Of a stretch of DNA of 64,000 nucleotides, positions 1 through 9,796 are shown one piece after another; position 1 is the first letter of the stretch; each line of letters begins with the position of its first letter. A program made the translations under genes and the position numbers. The notes below the pieces were generated by a model. It was not told where the DNA came from. It ran no database searches and saw only the letters and a program-made list of their open reading frames with translations. Source of the stretch: Thermoanaerobaculales bacterium (GTDB taxonomy: Bacteria; Acidobacteriota; Thermoanaerobaculia; Thermoanaerobaculales; Sulfomarinibacteraceae); the NCBI GenBank assembly GCA_029287235.1, contig JARFRM010000040.1, positions 1-64,000 on the forward strand, read 5' to 3'.

Positions 1-136
1 CTGCTGAATTAATAAAGGTCATGAATGCAGTGTACGGCTTCCGGTCGGTTCAGCGGTCAAGCGGGGCCTGGGGCGGCTGAACGGTTGGTTTGGCGGTTGA
101 GCGGTTAACTAGTTCTGCAAAGCGGTGCCTGACACC
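1..136. repeat. Dispersed intergenic repeat, copy 1 (cut by window start)
   Basis: This stretch is nearly identical to bases 3890-4025 (two mismatches seen). It ends in the imperfect palindrome GGTGCCTGACACC, the REP/BIME-like terminus often found around genes in bacteria that carry REP-associated transposases; no such transposase is in the window. Its left end is lost at the window edge. It lies just downstream of the FG-GAP gene on the minus strand. Confidence 0.8.
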
Positions 137-180
137 TTTACTATTTATTGCATTCTTTTCGGCATCGATGATGGTAAAGG

Positions 181-1464
181 TCAGGGCACGGCTGCACTCC
201 AAGCGGAGGTGTCCCCGGATTCGAAATCATCTTTGAATACGGCTTGAGTGAACACGTAGGCCGCACCGTCGTTCCCACCGATCATTTGAGGTGCGCCTAC
301 GACGATGATCGGACCGCTGATCGACGCCGATTGACCGAACTCGTCGCTTCCTGCCCCGTCGGCCGCTACCAGCTTCTGCACCTCGCCCCAGTTGTTCGCC
401 CCGCCATGATTGCGGTTGAACACATACACCGCGCCGGCATCGGAACCGAGGTCATCTTCAAAGGGGGCCGTCGCCACCAGCCACCCCCCCGAAACGCTCA
501 CCCACCATCCCAGCGCGTCATAGAACTCTCCATCCGAGGCCATTGCTTTCGCCACTTCACCCCAGTTGTTCGGGCCGCCGTGGTTACGCTCAAAGACGTA
601 CACGGCCCCGACCAGCGGCTGACCGACGAGACCGGGGTCGCCATAGGCCGCGACCACCACCGTGTCACCATCGATGGCGACCGAATTGCCAAAGGACTGG
701 TTGGCGACTGCGTCGGATGAGGTCAGCCGATTGACCTGACCCCAGGCGTTGGATCCGCCCTGGTTGCGTTCGAAGAGGTAGAGGCAACCAAGGCCGCTAT
801 CGTATGCGGAAGCTCCCACCGCCAGGAGATCTCCGTCAAGCGCCACAGCTGTTCCGAAGAAATCGGTCAAGTGGGGCAGCGGCGGATCCGGGTTCTCGAT
901 CCGAACGACCTCACCCCAGTTGCCCACTCCGCCGTGGTTTCTCTCAAAAATATAGACTGTGCCATGGTTGTTATTGTTGCCCATAGCCCCAACCGCGATC
1001 GTGTCACCGCCGATGGCGACTGCGCGACCAAAATCGTTGTACGTGGCCGCGTTCGAGGCTGTGAGCCTGGCCGATTCCCCCCAGGCGTTCGTACCACCAT
1101 CGTGACGGGAAAACACGTAAGCCGCTCCGGTGTCCCAATCCTCGTACTTATCTCCGACGACCGCGGTGTCGCCGTCGATGGCGGCGGCTCCACCGAACCC
1201 ATCCACTAACGGGGAGGACGGAACGAGTTCGGTGAGCTCCAACCAGCCGTTCGGTTCACCCGGATCCCGCACGAAGATCCAGGCAGCGTGTTGATCCTCT
1301 GCACCGATCACCACTGTGTCGCCGCTGATGGACACGGCACCTCCGAAGTTGGCCGATACGCTGAGATCCTCAGCAACAAGTTTCGCGGTCTGCTCGAAGA
1401 CCTGAGCCGCAGCCGGAATGGCAATTGCGATCGACACGAACAGGGTTAAGATCCGAGACGTCAT
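181..1464 (-). CDS. Secreted FG-GAP beta-propeller protein with C-terminal DGFESGDTS-type tail
   Basis: A 427-residue exported protein. I chose the start MTSRIL over the longer ORF because AAGGAGGT lies just upstream and a signal peptide ending near PAAAQ follows. The body is about seven repeats of roughly 50 residues of the type 'FGxAVAIDGDTxVVGA...YVFxR', typical of FG-GAP/integrin-alpha-like propeller blades that bind calcium or ligands outside the cell. The last residues, DDFESGDTSAWSAAVP, match a tail found on four other exported proteins in this window. The gene looks monocistronic, with a dispersed repeat downstream. The ligand or substrate is unknown. Confidence 0.85.
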   Translation of the reverse strand: MTSRILTLFVSIAIAIPAAAQVFEQTAKLVAEDLSVSANFGGAVSISGDTVVIGAEDQHAAWIFVRDPGEPNGWLELTELVPSSPLVDGFGGAAAIDGDTAVVGDKYEDWDTGAAYVFSRHDGGTNAWGESARLTASNAATYNDFGRAVAIGGDTIAVGAMGNNNNHGTVYIFERNHGGVGNWGEVVRIENPDPPLPHLTDFFGTAVALDGDLLAVGASAYDSGLGCLYLFERNQGGSNAWGQVNRLTSSDAVANQSFGNSVAIDGDTVVVAAYGDPGLVGQPLVGAVYVFERNHGGPNNWGEVAKAMASDGEFYDALGWWVSVSGGWLVATAPFEDDLGSDAGAVYVFNRNHGGANNWGEVQKLVAADGAGSDEFGQSASISGPIIVVGAPQMIGGNDGAAYVFTQAVFKDDFESGDTSAWSAAVP

Positions 1465-1603
1465 TTGGACCTCCTTCACCGGTTGCGATTCTTCCCGACA
1501 TCGGTCGGGATCGAAGGTGAAAAATCTGTTCCAGCCCGCCGCTCGACTCCAAGGGCACCGGAGTGAGGCCTCCTGGCGACAGAAACCACGGCCCCTCTTC
1601 TTG

Positions 1604-3508
1604 TCACGGCGTTCGTCTTCCAGAGACCCGGCGAGGAGCGGGCCTCACCGGCCCGTACCCAGGGCAGCCCGACGTAGAGAAGATCTCAAAGCCGGCATCC
1701 TTCTCGGTTACGAAGACCCGCCCCCCCGACTCCGCGACACCCCGGGGTACCCACGGTAAGGGCCAGCCACCATACGGCGAGGGCGAATCGTAGAACCCCA
1801 CCGCGACCGGAGAGGACGGCGTGCTCACATCGACAACAGCCAGGCCGCCCACGCTCGCCACATATGCAAACCCTCCGGAAACCTCGATCCCAAGGGGCGA
1901 TGGTGCGATGACAGTTGCCACCTCCGCGGGTTGGGTGGGCGTGCTCACGTCGATCACAAGAAAGCCGGTGCCCACCAGAACGTAGGCGTACTCATCGGAG
2001 ACCGCGACGCTATTGACATGCCACGTCGAGTAATCGTACGACTCCACTTCAGTCGGCGAGGACGGCGTACTCACGTCGATGACCAATAGACCGCTTTCGG
2101 TTACCACGTAGGCGTAGCCTCCGGAAACCGCGACGCCTTCGAGGATGACCGTGTCTACGAACCCCACCTCTGCAGGTTGTGAGGGTGTGCCGACGTCAAT
2201 CACCCTCAGGCCGAGACCGTAATCCGCTACATAGGCATACGCACCATCGACCGCGACCCCCATGGCACTCTCTATCGTCTCGATGAATCCAACTTCGATG
2301 GGCGCCACGGGCGTGCTCACATCGATCACCCGCAAGCCCCCAGAATTGGCAGCCAGATACGCGTAGTCCTCAGATACCGCCACGGCTACGGGGTCTCCTG
2401 GAGTGTCTACGAACCCCACCTCTACGGGAGCCGAAGGCGTGCTCACGTCAATCACCCGTAGACCTCTGGAGCGCGCAGCCAAGTATGCAAAGTCGCCCAA
2501 CACAGCGACGTCCCAGAAATTGGCCGCAGTATCGTATGACCCTATTGCAGCCGGGGAGGATGGGGTGCTCACGTCCATCACTACGAGGCCGTGGCCGCCC
2601 ATCGCAAGGTAAACGTTGTCCCCAGAGACTACGACATCTCCCGTAGCGCCAGAGGTACTGGCGGAACCCACCACGAATGGGTTAAACGAAACTCCGATGT
2701 CGATCACCAAAAGACCAGGGCGGCCGTTAGCAACGTACGCATATCTGCCATCAACGTCGACGGCATTGCCGGGCGTGTCGACGATACCGATCTGTGCGGG
2801 TTGCGATGGCGTGCTCACGTCAATCACCCAGAATTGGGAGCCCACAACGTATAGAAGATCGCCCGAAACAGCGACGCCAAAAATAGCTGACATGGGTCGT
2901 GACGCCACTATAGCCGGCGATGAAGGTATGGTCACATCAATAACCAAAAGAAGATCGTCGACGGCGTCTGAAACGTACGCATACCCGCCCGAGACCGCTA
3001 CGTCCGAGACGGCGCCCGGCGTGTCGAGGAAACCGATCTCAATCGGAAACGACGGCGTGCTGATATCGATCACCCGAAGGCCTCCGGAGCCGTCAGCGAC
3101 ATACGCATAGCCGCCCAAAATGGCGACGTCGACGGCAAATCCGGGTGTATCGACGAAACCGACATCCACGGGTTGCGATGGCGTGCTCACGTCGATCACG
3201 CGCAAGCCGGCGAAACCAAGTGTGATGAAGACGTACTTACCGGACACTTCGATACCGTGCAATTCGTCCGGGGCAACCACGGTTCCGACCGACTGCGGCG
3301 AGGCCGGGTTCGAAACATCAGCGACGACCAGAACCCTGCCGCTTCCGAAATAGGTGAATTCCCCTGACACCGCGACCGCATTTGCCTGGCCGTACGCCCA
3401 CTGGCCCACGCGCTCAGGACAGTTCTCCGCGAAACCGGACGCAGTGGCCACGCAGAGACAAATCCCTAGAACAGCTGCAAACCGAGTCAAGCGCCCGAGG
3501 TTCTCCAT
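1604..3508 (-). CDS. Secreted LVIVD-repeat protein
   Basis: A 634-residue exported protein. The start MENLGRL is preceded by a strong GGGGGA ribosome site and followed by a hydrophobic signal peptide, so the 46 residues upstream in the track ORF are probably not translated. The body is about a dozen 40-45 residue repeats containing 'GLRVIDVSTPSxPVEVGFVDTPG', the LVIVD repeat (predicted beta-propeller) common on cell surfaces of Acidobacteria, Bacteroidetes and haloarchaea. The protein ends in a short basic sequence after 'STSGCPG' and lacks the DGFESGD tail of its neighbours, so its 3' end may have been altered by a frameshift. Function unknown. Confidence 0.85.
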   Translation of the reverse strand: MENLGRLTRFAAVLGICLCVATASGFAENCPERVGQWAYGQANAVAVSGEFTYFGSGRVLVVADVSNPASPQSVGTVVAPDELHGIEVSGKYVFITLGFAGLRVIDVSTPSQPVDVGFVDTPGFAVDVAILGGYAYVADGSGGLRVIDISTPSFPIEIGFLDTPGAVSDVAVSGGYAYVSDAVDDLLLVIDVTIPSSPAIVASRPMSAIFGVAVSGDLLYVVGSQFWVIDVSTPSQPAQIGIVDTPGNAVDVDGRYAYVANGRPGLLVIDIGVSFNPFVVGSASTSGATGDVVVSGDNVYLAMGGHGLVVMDVSTPSSPAAIGSYDTAANFWDVAVLGDFAYLAARSRGLRVIDVSTPSAPVEVGFVDTPGDPVAVAVSEDYAYLAANSGGLRVIDVSTPVAPIEVGFIETIESAMGVAVDGAYAYVADYGLGLRVIDVGTPSQPAEVGFVDTVILEGVAVSGGYAYVVTESGLLVIDVSTPSSPTEVESYDYSTWHVNSVAVSDEYAYVLVGTGFLVIDVSTPTQPAEVATVIAPSPLGIEVSGGFAYVASVGGLAVVDVSTPSSPVAVGFYDSPSPYGGWPLPWVPRGVAESGGRVFVTEKDAGFEIFSTSGCPGYGPVRPAPRRVSGRRTP

Positions 3509-3634
3509 GGACTCCCCCTTCGATTCCAGATCTTCTCGTTCATTCCGTGTTTGTCTCAGGATACATCTCAAGACTCGGATTGTCATGTGGATAGTCTGCG
3601 GACGATGGAAATCAGGCGCACAGAGGTCAGACAT

Positions 3635-3866
3635 ATGACAACACATCTAGTGGTTCTACCTGATGCCTATCCCTGTTCTTCCGGCACCTTTCGCCCGGTC
3701 TACAGAGAACGAACTACGGCGCGACGTCCGACCAGCTCCCGGTGTCACCGCTCTCGAAACCGTCGGCAAACAGCGTTTCTTCAGAGATCCTCATATCGCG
3801 GAAAATGATGCCGAGGGGCTCGATCGGTCCGTCATCCACGGTCCAGTGAAAAACAGTCAAGCCCGT
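3635..3866 (-). pseudogene. Duplicated 3' end of the adjacent kelch gene
   Basis: These 232 bases align without gaps to 4037-4268 (offset 402, about ten mismatches), which is the 3' end of the kelch gene plus its downstream flank. The in-frame remnant encodes GLTVFHWTVDDGP and ends in FADGFESGDTGSWSDVAP, including the conserved tail and stop. It has no signal peptide or start of its own; the 65-residue ORF in the track begins inside the neighbouring repeat. It is a by-product of a local duplication, not a separate gene. Confidence 0.85.
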
Positions 3867-3873
3867 AATTAAT

Positions 3874-4025
3874 GGTGCCCGGCACCGATCTGCTGAATTA
3901 ATAAAGGTCATGAATGCAGTGTACGGCTTCCGGTCGGTTCAGCGGTCAAGCGGGGCCTGGGGTGGCTGAACGGTTGGTTTGGCGGTTGAGCGGTTAACTA
4001 GTTCTGCAAAGCGGTGCCTGGCACC
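3874..4025. repeat. Dispersed intergenic repeat, copy 2, bounded by GGTGCCYGGCACC
   Basis: Full copy of the element at the window start. Both ends carry the 13-base palindrome GGTGCC(C/T)GGCACC, so the unit is about 152 bases. It sits exactly between the duplicated 3' gene fragment and the intact kelch gene, which suggests it took part in the duplication. The internal sequence has repeated GCGGTT/GGCGGTTGAGCGG blocks. Confidence 0.75.
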
Positions 4026-4115
4026 TTTACCTTTACATGACAACGCATCTAGTGGTTCGACCTGATGCCTGTCCTTGTTCTTCCGGCACCTTTCGCCCGG
4101 TTTGCAGAGAACGAA

Positions 4116-5723
4116 CTACGGCGCGACGTCCGACCAGCTCCCGGTGTCACCGCTCTCGAAACCGTCGGCAACCAGCGTTTCTTCAGAGATCCTCATATCG
4201 CGGAATATGATGCCGAGGGGCTCCATCGGCCCGTCATCCACGGTCCAGTGAAAAACAGTCAAGCCCGTGAAGTTGTAAATGCCCAGGGCGTCCAGGATGT
4301 CGAGAGACACGAGCGCGTCTCCGCCGTACGTCACCGAGTAGTTGGCGGCGAACTGATCGAAGACCCCGGTTTGGTTGATCGGCACCCCAACCGGAAAGTC
4401 GACGCTTGTCGCCACGAAGAAGCCATCGACCACCGGGTCGTTGTCACGGAGCACGAAGTACGGTGTCAGCCCGGGGGGAAACGGGTCCTGCAGGCTCATC
4501 ACGGTGGTGCCGAGGGTCAACACGAATGACGCCGGGTCAATGACGTAACCTCGGGTTGGGTAGGTCGTGCTGTCGATGAAGACGTCGGGGTCGAGGAGGA
4601 AGGTCATCACCACCTGATCCCCGGGGTTCACGTCGCCCAGGGGAGGAGCGGTGATCTGGTTGAATTCGACGACGCCGAACGCGGTCACCTCGACCGTCTC
4701 TATCTGCCCCACCGGGCTCACGAAGTCGGAGCTCTCGGCGTCCACCTGGAATGCTGCCGCCCAACCGGCACCCTTGTAGAGAACACCGTTGGCGTCATCC
4801 TGGGCCGCGGCAAAGGTGCGGCTGCCTGAGACCAGCGAGTTGCCGGGGGTCCAGGCGCCGCCGGTTCCGGTGCTCAGGTCGTACTCCTCGACCGACGTCA
4901 GGTAACTCAACCAGCCACCCCCGCCGACCGCCAGCTTGCCCTCGTAGGTCCACATGCGGGCGCCGCCGCGGGCCGTGGTGAGAGGCGGCATCGTGGTCCA
5001 CGAGTCGGCCACCGGGTCGTATCGGTAGACCCCAGCAGAGTCGGTGGTCGCGTTGCGCATGCCCGCGTAGAACAGGTAGCCGTCCGCCATGATGGCGTCA
5101 CCATATGCCCCGGTTTCGGGTGCGGCCGCACCGGTGGTCCAGCGCGAGCCGGTGGCCGCTGCCGGATCGTAGATGTAGGTCGCGTCCGTGTAGATTCCGC
5201 CGGCGGACCCCCCGACCACGTAGAGCTTACCTTCGTGCGAGGCGCAGGCCGGGCCCGAAAGCCCCACCGGCATCGGGTCGCCGGCCAGAGTCTCCCACGT
5301 GTCGGTGGCCGTATGGTAGACCTGCAGAGTGTCGAGGTAGAGGACGCCGGTGTAGCCGCCCGGGACGTAGATGTCGGCGCCGATCACCGCAGCACACAGA
5401 TTTGACGCCGGCGTCGGCATGAGGGCGTTCGTGTCGTCCCACATCATGGAGACGGGGTCGTACTCCTGGATGTAGCCGTCCCGCGGCTCGCCGCCGATGA
5501 CATAGAATCGGTCGCCAACCACGGCTCCAGCAGGGCGCGAAACTCCGTGGAGGCAGGCCGGCAGCGCGACCCACGGGTCGCTCCGGGTGACGGCTGTGCC
5601 GTGGGTGCCGACCACCGGCGGGGTGCTGAATCCGGTGCCGTTGTCCGCCTCGGATGCGCTCATGGGCACCGCAACTGACAGGGCCAACGCAAACACTGCC
5701 GCAAGATCCAATCTGGTCCTCAT
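4116..5723 (-). CDS. Secreted kelch-repeat protein with C-terminal DGFESGDTG tail
   Basis: A 535-residue exported protein starting at MRTRLDL (GGAGGATT upstream, signal peptide ending near VPMSA). Residues ~60-330 contain kelch-type blades ('GAVVGDRFYVIGGEPRDG', 'HEGKLYVVGGSAGG', 'YEGKLAVGGGGWLSY'), a six- or seven-bladed galactose-oxidase-like propeller. The ~170 residues after it form a separate domain that I do not recognise, ending in VADGFESGDTGSWSDVAP. The 3' end is duplicated just downstream, separated by a REP-like element. No catalytic residues can be assigned; an extracellular binding role is inferred. Confidence 0.85.
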   Translation of the reverse strand: MRTRLDLAAVFALALSVAVPMSASEADNGTGFSTPPVVGTHGTAVTRSDPWVALPACLHGVSRPAGAVVGDRFYVIGGEPRDGYIQEYDPVSMMWDDTNALMPTPASNLCAAVIGADIYVPGGYTGVLYLDTLQVYHTATDTWETLAGDPMPVGLSGPACASHEGKLYVVGGSAGGIYTDATYIYDPAAATGSRWTTGAAAPETGAYGDAIMADGYLFYAGMRNATTDSAGVYRYDPVADSWTTMPPLTTARGGARMWTYEGKLAVGGGGWLSYLTSVEEYDLSTGTGGAWTPGNSLVSGSRTFAAAQDDANGVLYKGAGWAAAFQVDAESSDFVSPVGQIETVEVTAFGVVEFNQITAPPLGDVNPGDQVVMTFLLDPDVFIDSTTYPTRGYVIDPASFVLTLGTTVMSLQDPFPPGLTPYFVLRDNDPVVDGFFVATSVDFPVGVPINQTGVFDQFAANYSVTYGGDALVSLDILDALGIYNFTGLTVFHWTVDDGPMEPLGIIFRDMRISEETLVADGFESGDTGSWSDVAP

Positions 5724-6238
5724 GTTCGAATCCTCCTTACCCGGTCGCAATGACCGGTCCAAGACCCCACCCAGGGCCCGAAAAATCCGCCGTCGAGATG
5801 ACAATTCACGGGGCGAATGAGCCGGAAAATATCGACGACATTACCACACACCGGGGGTTTCAGGCCGATTCCGCATCGGCGAAATGGGTGCCGAACAGCG
5901 TTACGAAAGGGTACACGTCGTTCCGGTTCGATCCGGTTCAGCTCGGAGGTGGGTCATGGGTCGTCGACATCGGTTTCGGCGCCGGTGGACCTCGGGTTCC
6001 GCTTCGGTAGAGGGAAGGTGTGTCGGAGTGCGGAGGACACGGCTGCGGAGTCACGCAGGTCAGGCCCCGGGATTGGATTCCGCGGATCTTCGAGGCGGAA
6101 AACCGGAACTCCATGGACAGACGGGCTCCACTCCTGAATGAAGAAACCCCATCTTGAGCCGCCTGCAAGAAATCGGCGCCATCCGGGCGGGGATTTACCC
6201 CGCCCTACGGAATGAATCTCAGGGAGTGGTCTGTCCCC
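5724..6238. other. Intergenic region with a GC hairpin
   Basis: No convincing gene. At 6185-6205 there is a perfect GGGCGGGG-ATTTA-CCCCGCCC hairpin downstream of the 1097-residue gene (minus strand); it could act as a terminator or be a common REP-type palindrome. The plus-strand ORFs here have no ribosome site or recognisable domain. Confidence 0.6.
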
Positions 6239-9200
6239 TCACGGCACAACATGCGACCAGCGCGAGGTGTCACCGATGTCGAACCCGTCGGCGAAGATGC
6301 GGTACGGGTCCGGAAGGACATCGTTGATGTCGGTGGATTCGTTGTTTGCGAGATCGGGATCGACCACGCCATTACCTGCCTGAGCGAACACTTCGGCGGT
6401 GTTCGAACATTGGCCGTAGGCGGCCACGACGGTGCAGGTGGCGAGGAACGTCGCGGAGGTCCCGACGGGAAGATCGACCCCGTTGTCGATGTCGCCCGTG
6501 CTGCCGGCGGGACACCATGCGCCGGGATCCGCGGTGCAGGTCCACTCACAATTGGCCAGGCACAATGGGAAGAGGTCGATGACCGGCGAGCCCGGCGCAT
6601 CGCTCGGGCCGGCGTTGGTCACCACGATGGTGTAGGTGGTGGGTTGGTTTTCGAAGACCTCGGTCGTACCGTCGTCCTTGTCGATGCTCAGATCGGCGAG
6701 GGGGGTCAGGGTGTCGGTGTCGATGTCGGTGTTGTTCGCCAAATTGGGATCGGCGACACCCGCCGGCGGGGTGGCGCTCACCGTGTTGACCAGATCACCG
6801 CCGGCCGCCGGGTCGACGAGGCAGACGGCGGTGTAGTCGAGCCGGGCGCCCACGGGCAGATCCACCGTGTCCGAGATGTCGCCGGCCACGGGCCCGGAAG
6901 TGCAGACGCCTCCCGAGGTACCGACGCAGGTCCAGCTGCAGCCCGTCAACTCGGGCGGAAAGACATCGCCGACCGTGGCGCCGAGGGCGTCGTCGGGTCC
7001 GCCATTGGTGACGACTATGTCGTAGGTGACGGTGGTCCCGGGTACGACCTCACTCTGTCCGTCGGTCACGGTAACCGCCAGGTCGGAGCGGTCGAGGGTG
7101 GTGGTGTAGAAGTAGACGGCGCCGTAACCCATTGGAAGGAAATCCTCCAACAAGGCCGAAACCAGGAGGCCGTCGGGCGTGTCTTCAACCGATATTCCAA
7201 ATCGGGCGCCCAATTCAATGGGAGATCCATGAAGCGCCTGATTCTCCGTCCAGATCGAGCCGGCGCGGTCAAAAACATAGGCTGCGCCCGCGGCCGTGAG
7301 CGACATGAACGTCCAGCCTGGCGATCCGACGGCGGCCATGTCACCCGAAACGGCCACGCTGGTACCGAACAGGCTGCCCGCATTCGGGTAGGTTTCCGTC
7401 AGTCGTTGCTGCTCGCTCCAGACACCGCCGGTTTCGACAAAGACGTGTGCGGCTCCGGAGCCGGCTTGACCGGAGATCTCGGTGTGATACGCACCGGTGA
7501 TCAGCGTTGCTCCGTCCCGGGCGACCGAGATGCCGAAACCGCTGTCGTCCTGCGGGTCGGCAGCTGTGAGCTTTTGTCCCTCGGTCCAGACCGATCCCAT
7601 ACGGCTGAAGAGCACGACGGCTCCGGCGTCGTCACCGGCGTCGTCGTCGCCGGTGGCACCGGCGGCGAGGAAATCACCCGTGAGTGCGACCGAAACGCCG
7701 AATTCGTCCCCCGCTTCCAGATCGGCGGGCTCCAGGATCGCGTCCTCCGACCACACCGATCCGCCCCGGGTCCAGAGGTAGACACCGCCACCTCCGCTCC
7801 TCCCGGGACTGCCGACCATCACGGTGTCACCGTCGATGGCCACGTCCTCTCCGAACCGATAGCCGTCCGCCCCGTCGCTCGGCTCGAGGCGCTGTTGGAG
7901 CTCCCACACCGGGCCGGAGATGGTCGAGGTGAGGACAAAGACATAGGCGACGCCGGCGACGTGAAAGCCGCTGATCTGGCCCAGGGGAGCTCCGACGACG
8001 ATGCTGCCGCCGTTGATGGCCACGGCAACGCCGAACGAGTCGTTGAATTGCCATCCCATCTGGGAGAGCAGCTCCTGCTGGAAGATCCACTCGTCGCCGT
8101 CACGAACAAAGACCTGGACGCTGCGCCACTCGCTGTCGGGCACCCCGACCACCATGGTGTCGCCGTCCACCGCGATGTCACGACCGAATCTCTGCGTGAA
8201 GAGGCCGAAACCCCACTGACCGTAAAGGCTGTCCTGCTGGCCCCAAGAGTCGCCGTCGTCGAAGAAGAGCTGAGCCGAGCCGGTGTTTTCGATGGTCCGC
8301 ACCTCGTCCATGGGCGCCCCGATCAGGGTGTACGATCCATTGAGGGCGACCGAGGAACCGAAGGAGTCCGAGATCGCACCGTCCGGGTCGATGATTTTCT
8401 GATCCTCGATCCAGACGCCGGTGACAGGTTTGAAGAAGTAAGCCGAACCCGCATCGATGCCGAGGGCTCCCAGGTTGTCTTCCGGGGCGCCGATGACGGC
8501 GCCTCCAAGGCTGCTGACGGACACGGCCGCCCCGAACCGGTCGCCGTTGGCGGCATCTCCGGCGGTCAGTTTGGCCGCCTGGGTCCACGATGAGCCGGCC
8601 CCGGTGAAGAGATAGGCCGAGCCGGCGTCCGTGCCCGCGGCGTGGTTGTCGTCGGGGGCGCCGACGAGCACCCGGGAGATCGCCACGCTCACCGCGGCGC
8701 CGAAGTGATCCGACCCGGAGGCGTCGCTTGCCGTCAGGTCTGCTGTCTGGGACCAGCTCCCGCCGCTGCGGGTAAAGACGTAGGCTCGCCCGGCGTCAGT
8801 CCACAAAAGCACATCGCGATCAGGCGCACCGACCACGGCGGTGTCGGCGAACACATCCACCGCCGCGCCGAAGTGATCTTCGGCGGACTGATAACCCGGC
8901 GTCAACCGCTGCTCGAGGAACCACGTGTCGGCCACCAGGGTGAAGACAAAGGCCGAACCGGTCTCATTCGGCTCACCGAATCTGGTGTCGTCGGGAGCTC
9001 CGCCGATGATGGTGTCGCCCGACATCGCCACCGAGGCGCCGTAGTGGGTGTCACCGAGGTAGCTGACGTGATACACGGTCAGCTCCTGCTCGAGCTCCCA
9101 GATGCCCGCAGCCGACCGGCGAAAGACGCAGATGGCCCCCTCCTCGTACCACACCGAGCTCACCGAGATCCGAGCCCCGGGATCGCCGATGGCGATGACG

Positions 9201-9532
9201 TCGCCCGAGATCGCCACCGCGTGGCCGAAGGTGTTGTACTCCACGTCGAACGGGTTGCCGCTGTAGTCCGGTGGCAACAGCTCGGCCTCGAGCTCCCAGC
9301 CGTCCGGCCCGTAGACGAAGACAAAGGCGTCGTTGGTGCCGGGAGCACCCACCACGGCCCGAACTCCGTCCATGGCCACCGAGGTGCCGAGGAGAGCATC
9401 GGGCTCGAGCGAGCCCACGGGCCCGAGCTTGTCGGTGAGTGCGTAGAGCGGGTCCTGGGCCCCGGCGTTGCCGGCGGTCATGACGGAAGCAAGCACGAGG
9501 ACGGCGACTAAAGACGTGTTCAATCGTGACAT
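6239..9532 (-). CDS. Large secreted FG-GAP propeller with two DUF11 domains and DGFDIGDTS tail
   Basis: A 1097-residue exported protein with a signal peptide ending near GNAGAQ. Residues ~30-790 hold about fourteen FG-GAP-like repeats ('FGAAVSVxxxxxVIGAPxDN...AYxF'), enough for two propellers. Residues ~815-1075 contain two DUF11 (CARDB/conserved-repeat) Ig-like domains, 'DLAVTVTDGQSEVVPG' and 'DLSIDKDDGTTEVFEN', each with paired cysteines (for example CSWTC and CEWTC). It ends in FADGFDIGDTSRWSHVVP, a variant of the shared tail. The architecture is typical of large surface or secreted proteins of unknown ligand. It appears monocistronic. The long plus-strand ORF opposite is an antisense shadow. 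Confidence 0.88.
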   Translation of the reverse strand: MSRLNTSLVAVLVLASVMTAGNAGAQDPLYALTDKLGPVGSLEPDALLGTSVAMDGVRAVVGAPGTNDAFVFVYGPDGWELEAELLPPDYSGNPFDVEYNTFGHAVAISGDVIAIGDPGARISVSSVWYEEGAICVFRRSAAGIWELEQELTVYHVSYLGDTHYGASVAMSGDTIIGGAPDDTRFGEPNETGSAFVFTLVADTWFLEQRLTPGYQSAEDHFGAAVDVFADTAVVGAPDRDVLLWTDAGRAYVFTRSGGSWSQTADLTASDASGSDHFGAAVSVAISRVLVGAPDDNHAAGTDAGSAYLFTGAGSSWTQAAKLTAGDAANGDRFGAAVSVSSLGGAVIGAPEDNLGALGIDAGSAYFFKPVTGVWIEDQKIIDPDGAISDSFGSSVALNGSYTLIGAPMDEVRTIENTGSAQLFFDDGDSWGQQDSLYGQWGFGLFTQRFGRDIAVDGDTMVVGVPDSEWRSVQVFVRDGDEWIFQQELLSQMGWQFNDSFGVAVAINGGSIVVGAPLGQISGFHVAGVAYVFVLTSTISGPVWELQQRLEPSDGADGYRFGEDVAIDGDTVMVGSPGRSGGGGVYLWTRGGSVWSEDAILEPADLEAGDEFGVSVALTGDFLAAGATGDDDAGDDAGAVVLFSRMGSVWTEGQKLTAADPQDDSGFGISVARDGATLITGAYHTEISGQAGSGAAHVFVETGGVWSEQQRLTETYPNAGSLFGTSVAVSGDMAAVGSPGWTFMSLTAAGAAYVFDRAGSIWTENQALHGSPIELGARFGISVEDTPDGLLVSALLEDFLPMGYGAVYFYTTTLDRSDLAVTVTDGQSEVVPGTTVTYDIVVTNGGPDDALGATVGDVFPPELTGCSWTCVGTSGGVCTSGPVAGDISDTVDLPVGARLDYTAVCLVDPAAGGDLVNTVSATPPAGVADPNLANNTDIDTDTLTPLADLSIDKDDGTTEVFENQPTTYTIVVTNAGPSDAPGSPVIDLFPLCLANCEWTCTADPGAWCPAGSTGDIDNGVDLPVGTSATFLATCTVVAAYGQCSNTAEVFAQAGNGVVDPDLANNESTDINDVLPDPYRIFADGFDIGDTSRWSHVVP

Positions 9533-9556
9533 GGAGCTTCTCCCTTACATGATCAA

Positions 9557-9751
9557 ACGACAACCGCCCCGAAAGCGCACAGGGTTGCCATGCTGGGCCG
9601 CGGCATCGACTGCAGCGATGACGCCGTCCTCACCGAGGTGACGGGTTCGGACGAGGAATCCCGCACGATCGATCGCGACGCGTACCTCGATCTCGTGAAG
9701 GATGTCTTCGGGATCGACCTTCCCGCGTTGCCACCTCTGACGGTAGCGTAG
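9557..9751 (+). pseudogene. Probable 3' remnant of an arylamine N-acetyltransferase
   Basis: Reading plus-strand gives about 64 codons to a TAG with no plausible start at the left edge: '...HRVAMLGRGIDCSDDAV...DEESRTIDRDAYLDLV...FGIDLPALPPL'. The pattern 'LxGRxL...G.E..R.xD...xxxxLxxxFGI.L' is the C-terminal end of NAT-family arylamine N-acetyltransferases. The catalytic Cys-His-Asp part is missing and would lie under the 5' end of the divergent propeller gene. The family match is from memory of the pattern and moderate in strength; the sequence could also be non-coding. Confidence 0.4.
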
Positions 9752-9796
9752 CCCACACCGTTCCGCCGAGAACGGTGCCGGAACGCCGTCACCCGA

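Noticed and set aside
5654-6010. 118-residue plus-strand ORF upstream of the kelch gene
   Set aside because: Begins inside the kelch gene on the opposite strand and has no ribosome site or known domain.
6212-8593. 793-residue plus-strand ORF
   Set aside because: Antisense shadow of the FG-GAP/DUF11 gene; its composition is the reverse-complement of the repeat codons and it has no ribosome site or domain.
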